Source: Priapulus caudatus
Lineage: Eukaryota; Priapulida; Priapulimorpha; Priapulimorphida; Priapulidae
DNA length: 20,000 nt
NCBI RefSeq assembly: GCF_000485595.1
Contig: NW_014578711.1
Coordinates: 7,676 to 27,675, forward strand
Reading direction: 5' to 3'
Shown: piece by piece, positions 16,890-20,000 of the stretch
How positions within the stretch are numbered: the stretch's first letter is position 1
Layout of the letters: the number at the start of each line of letters is the position of its first letter
Notes under the pieces: model-generated
Databases searched by the model: none
What the model was told of the DNA's origin: nothing
The model's input: the letters and a program-made list of their open reading frames with translations, nothing else
Program-made: the position numbers and the translations under genes

Positions 16890-19190
16890 CAGTTTTGTGA
16901 TTGTTTCACCTGATTAGCTGCTGTGTTCTTTAAGAGAGGCCATGCTGCAGCGGATCCAGGAACTGCTGCTGAGCCAATGCTTGCCTGACCCATACTGTAG
17001 CCTGGATCGAACTCTGTGGATGTGCTGCTTGAGAGCACCAAGAGTGGAGCAGGCTTGTCACTTTCAGCCATTATGCTGTGCAGAAAAGATGCCATTGCCA
17101 GCTCAAGGATGCTCGCCAATCTGGATGCCCTTTGGTGCGTATGCAGCACAGACGAATGTAGCCAGCGTTGACAGCAGCTCTTCAGTGACTCAGCGACATC
17201 TGAAAGCATCTGCCAGACATTGATGACTTCTCGCCTGCTTTGAGGTAGACTTGCAGCCATGGTTGCCTTGCCTATGCGAGAGAACTCCCAGTGTTGTCTG
17301 CCCCCGTGAATGCGTGGAAGGCTGCAAAGCCTTGCTCTTTCTGGACCTAGATCTGTCCATATTGGACTGCACTTGCGACCACTCCGGAAGCCATTGACAT
17401 GGACGTGTTTCTCAGCAGCGTTATAATCTGCTATGACCAGCACCAGAACATCAGTGTCTGGGGAGAAGACTACCAACTCTGCATCAGGTGGGTTCCTCTG
17501 TGATGCCAGCACTGCATGGTAGATCAGCAGTGTGTCCGCCTCTTCGTGATTGTTGTCCTCGATTAGCAGCTCGCTATTGCTCCTAGTATGTCCTGCGGCA
17601 GATGCGATAACCAGCTTTGACGAGACTTGGTTGTACTCCAGGGTTTTTGCTGCCAGATACTCAGTCAAATCAGCCTTCGGTTTGTCATGGGAAAGGAACC
17701 GGCTCATTGGGATGTGCTTGATGCTGGTGTCATCTCTGATCTGATATTGGATCGGATCCTTTCCTTGTCTCCGTTTCTCCCTTGTGGTACTCTTCAGGAA
17801 ATCAGCCTTGTAATGTGTCAAACACCACAGTCTTTTGTGAGAGACATCAGTCTGGTAGTGAAGCATTCACTGAGGTCTTTGACTGTCACTACGGCTGGTT
17901 TCTTTGTTAGCTTCTGCACGAGCACCATACCGTCGTCACCAGTGCAATTTTTCGACTTGGATGAGGATCTTCAGTGGTTCGCATTCCATGGTTTCTGGAT
18001 CTCACTGCCATCGCGCTGCAGAACACTTGCATCATGCAGCTGCTGCTGCTGATCTTCATCGGGTGGTTCTTGCTGTTCTCAGCCTTCTCAAGGAGCGTGG
18101 ATCAACTTTGCCTTGTCAATACATGGCAGCATTGCCCGTTTGCCGCAAACAGTGCCTCGGTGTCAACGTGAACTCATAGTTGCGATGGCTTGTTCATGGT
18201 CGATGTCTCCGGTTTGACCTGGCAAGGACCATCAGCCTTCCGTACAGATCCTTGTCTCTTTAGATCTACAGTCTTGTCTCTGAGTTTCCACTGGGTTTTC
18301 TGTGCCAGACTAGAACATCTTGTTGTTGTATTTCTTCACTGGTGCCAGAGGCTGACGTCTCCCATTGATTCGCTCTGGACACGTATCTCTTCATACAACT
18401 TCTGCCCAGTGACATCAATGTTCAGGATCTGTGGCACATACTCGTCTGGGGATGTAGCCATGGGTGATCAGATTGTGCAGCCTGATCACCTCAGTGGCAA
18501 ATTGTTGCCATGACTCAAGATCGCAGCCTTAATCTTGTTGATCGCGTCGTGCTCCTCTTTGACTGCACTTGGTCTAAGGTCATGGTTGCTCTGTGACCTT
18601 GCCAGCTTCCACATTAAACTGACTCTTGGACTCGCTCGACAGGCATGACAGTTCTGGTTGTAGCCATAGAAGAACCTCTGTTCTAGCGTTGGCGTTGTTG
18701 GAGATGGCGATCAGTCAAGAGATAACCTTCATCGCTTGGTTCAGATGTTCGCTGTGTCGGGTCTGCACCAATGGATACAAATGGGATCTCTGTTCTTCGT
18801 GACGGATATGTTTCCAGCTTCCAGTTCCCTCCAGGTATTGGGGTGTCTGTTCTCAGGTCATACATGTCTGCGATGTACCAAGGCCAGAGTCGCTTGTACT
18901 TTATCGTGCCGGCCGTCATATAAAGAACATCTTGCTCAGTGCTTCTCAGCTTCAAGATGAAGCACCAGCGTCAGCGTTTCGGGATGCCGCCACGGAAGAA
19001 CAGGATTTGTCTCCACTCGGTGTAGGTAGGCTCATCATTGATCTTGAACTGGCATTCTTGGATCTCTGCGGCCTCCCAGTCCTGGAATGTCTTCAGCACT
19101 TCAGCATTGGTCAAGGCTTGAAGAGGAGTGATGTTGCATGTTTCACGGATTCAGCCTTTGTGCATTTTTCCCCTCAGAGCAGGAGGCTCT
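16890..19190 (-). pseudogene. decayed PIN/FEN-like 'HEEADT' family protein gene
   Basis: The minus strand reads, from 19150 down: ITPLQALTNAEVLKTFQDWE, EPTYTEWRQILFFRGGIPKR, TEQDVLYMTAGTIKYKRLWP, PFVSIGAD, then in another frame EHLNQAMKV, SNNANAR (18682-18702), PELSCL and SKSQF. These are followed by the RFLSHDKPKADLTEYLA segment, NNHEEADT (17531-17554), ELVVFSPDTDVLVLVI (17439-17475), FHAFTGADNTG in a shifted frame (17287-17319) and FSRIGKATM. I recognise this series from a large, multicopy and mostly unnamed family in cnidarians, molluscs and other invertebrates. The acidic HEEADT and DTDVLVL blocks resemble the active-site layout of PIN/FEN-type nucleases. At least one in-frame stop and several frameshifts make it non-functional. 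The longest intact frame is 16889-17866. Confidence 0.8.
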
Positions 19191-19887
19191 AATAGCAAAA
19201 GCAGTTCAGTCGTTTGTTAACAGTCAACAAATCCATGTTTAACCCTCCTTTTGAGGGTCAAAGGTTATCCGACACTTACTCTTGACTTCAGCAGCGGAAA
19301 GTACATTTCATGGTCTTTTCAATAAAGCCATAAAAAATGGTTAGGTCACCGCTGAAACAAAAAGTTTTTCAATCGCTCCGTCAGACCATTTCTCTCAGCT
19401 GTCTAAAATCTGCTCTGATGCCCCATTGACCTTTGACCGTGACCTTTCAATTCGGCACAGTGATGGCCTTTTCCTACCATGATGCTACACCGACTATCAC
19501 GAGCCTAGGTCGAGCCGTTTAGATTTGTGCGCAATTCTACATTTCCTCCCTATAACTTAAGTTAAGAGGGAATGTTCCCCCCTTCTTTTACACCTCTTGA
19601 CCTTGACGTTTGACCCCAGCTTCGACATCCCAACTCATTTTGACGATCCCCCCCCCCCGACATCCCCATATCGTGACCGTACTCAAGCGGTTAAGATTTG
19701 TGCCCAACTGTTGGAGCACGGCCGGGACGACGCACCGGACGGACGCCGGACGCACAGAGCGGACTCGACGCTCATGCGATTCTACAAGCTGCCATCTGAC
19801 TATGTTATTTGAGCTAAATAGAAAAATATACATTTCCAGAAAAAAATAGTGAAAGATAGGCAGCCAGTTTGAAAATCCAAGATGGCC

Positions 19888-20000
19888 GCTTTGTGTTATG
19901 TTTAGCTTATTTTACTTTGTACACTGGCTTCCTCACCCCTGAAAATGTATGTTGCCACTAAATCATGCACTCTAGGCCACCTGGATGCTGAGTATCTGGA
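19888..20000. repeat. right inverted repeat, continues past window
   Basis: Inverted counterpart of 16383-16505, including CTTTGTACACTGGCTTCCTC, TGAAAATGTA, CCACCTGGATGCTGAGTATC. It is still matching at the last base of the window. GATGGCCGC at its inner edge corresponds to the motif that lies outside the left arm. Confidence 0.88.

Larger units (their letters stand above)
16383..20000 (-). mobile_element. inverted-repeat element carrying a PIN-like gene relic
   Basis: Two inverted repeats of about 110 bp (16383-16505 and 19888 to the window end) bracket 3.4 kb. The only recognisable coding content of that DNA is one decayed minus-strand gene (16890-19190). The right boundary lies beyond the window, so target-site duplication and total length cannot be assessed. 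No DDE transposase, tyrosine recombinase or reverse transcriptase was recognised. Either the PIN-like protein is the element's own gene or the element is a non-autonomous carrier. Confidence 0.75.

Noticed and set aside
17550-18513. Plus-strand frames of 60-141 codons opposite the PIN-like relic
   Set aside because: The minus strand carries the conserved family motifs; these are antisense shadows.
19588-19849. Short frames around the C homopolymer at 19649
   Set aside because: No family similarity; they lie between the relic gene and the right inverted repeat.
1-20000. tRNA, rRNA or other structured RNA genes
   Set aside because: I saw no cloverleaf with A and B box sequences and no rRNA or snRNA core sequence on either strand by eye; a covariance-model scan would be needed to exclude them.

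Overview
This is a repeat-rich nuclear window from an animal, probably a marine invertebrate. The only convincing host genes are spliced, on the minus strand, with canonical donors and acceptors (one of them GC-AG). They encode inter-alpha-trypsin inhibitor heavy chain (ITIH)-like protein. Everything else is transposon debris, minisatellites, microsatellites and short palindromes. There is no bacterial gene organisation. I cannot name the species.

Layout, left to right. 1-1350: unassigned DNA with a degenerate ~35-bp minisatellite. 1355-2212: a 29-bp minisatellite with an internal inverted block. It runs directly into the splice donor of a minus-strand exon (2213-2345) encoding the end of a VIT domain. 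2346-4540: unassigned DNA, a palindromic repeat at 3660-3841 and a perfect hairpin at 3871-3914. 4540-9160: the decayed pol region of a Ty3/gypsy retrotransposon on the minus strand (integrase, RNase H, reverse transcriptase, protease, perhaps a gag zinc knuckle). A 1.44-kb insert bounded by TTAA (6540-7983) interrupts it inside the RT, and a 542-bp foldback element lies inside that insert.

9643-14490: six consecutive exons of the ITIH-like gene (minus strand, 1026 nt, 342 codons, all phases compatible). They cover the VWA domain with a complete MIDAS and the conserved region after it. One intron (10287-11673) consists almost wholly of CTACTG/CCACCA-type repeats. 14491-16380: intronic or flanking DNA with hairpins and a nested inverted-repeat element. 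16383 to beyond 20000: an element bounded by inverted repeats of about 110 bp. It carries a frameshifted copy of a multicopy animal protein family with HEEADT, DTDVLVL and FHAFTGADNTG motifs, which resembles PIN/FEN nuclease folds.

The main puzzles are these. The VIT exon lies downstream of the VWA exons instead of upstream, which suggests a tandem second ITIH gene or an assembly error. The minisatellite repeats the splice-donor sequence next to that exon. A TTAA-targeting element splits a gypsy RT with the reading frame conserved across the gap. The terminal element may be an incompletely described transposon group that encodes a PIN-like protein.
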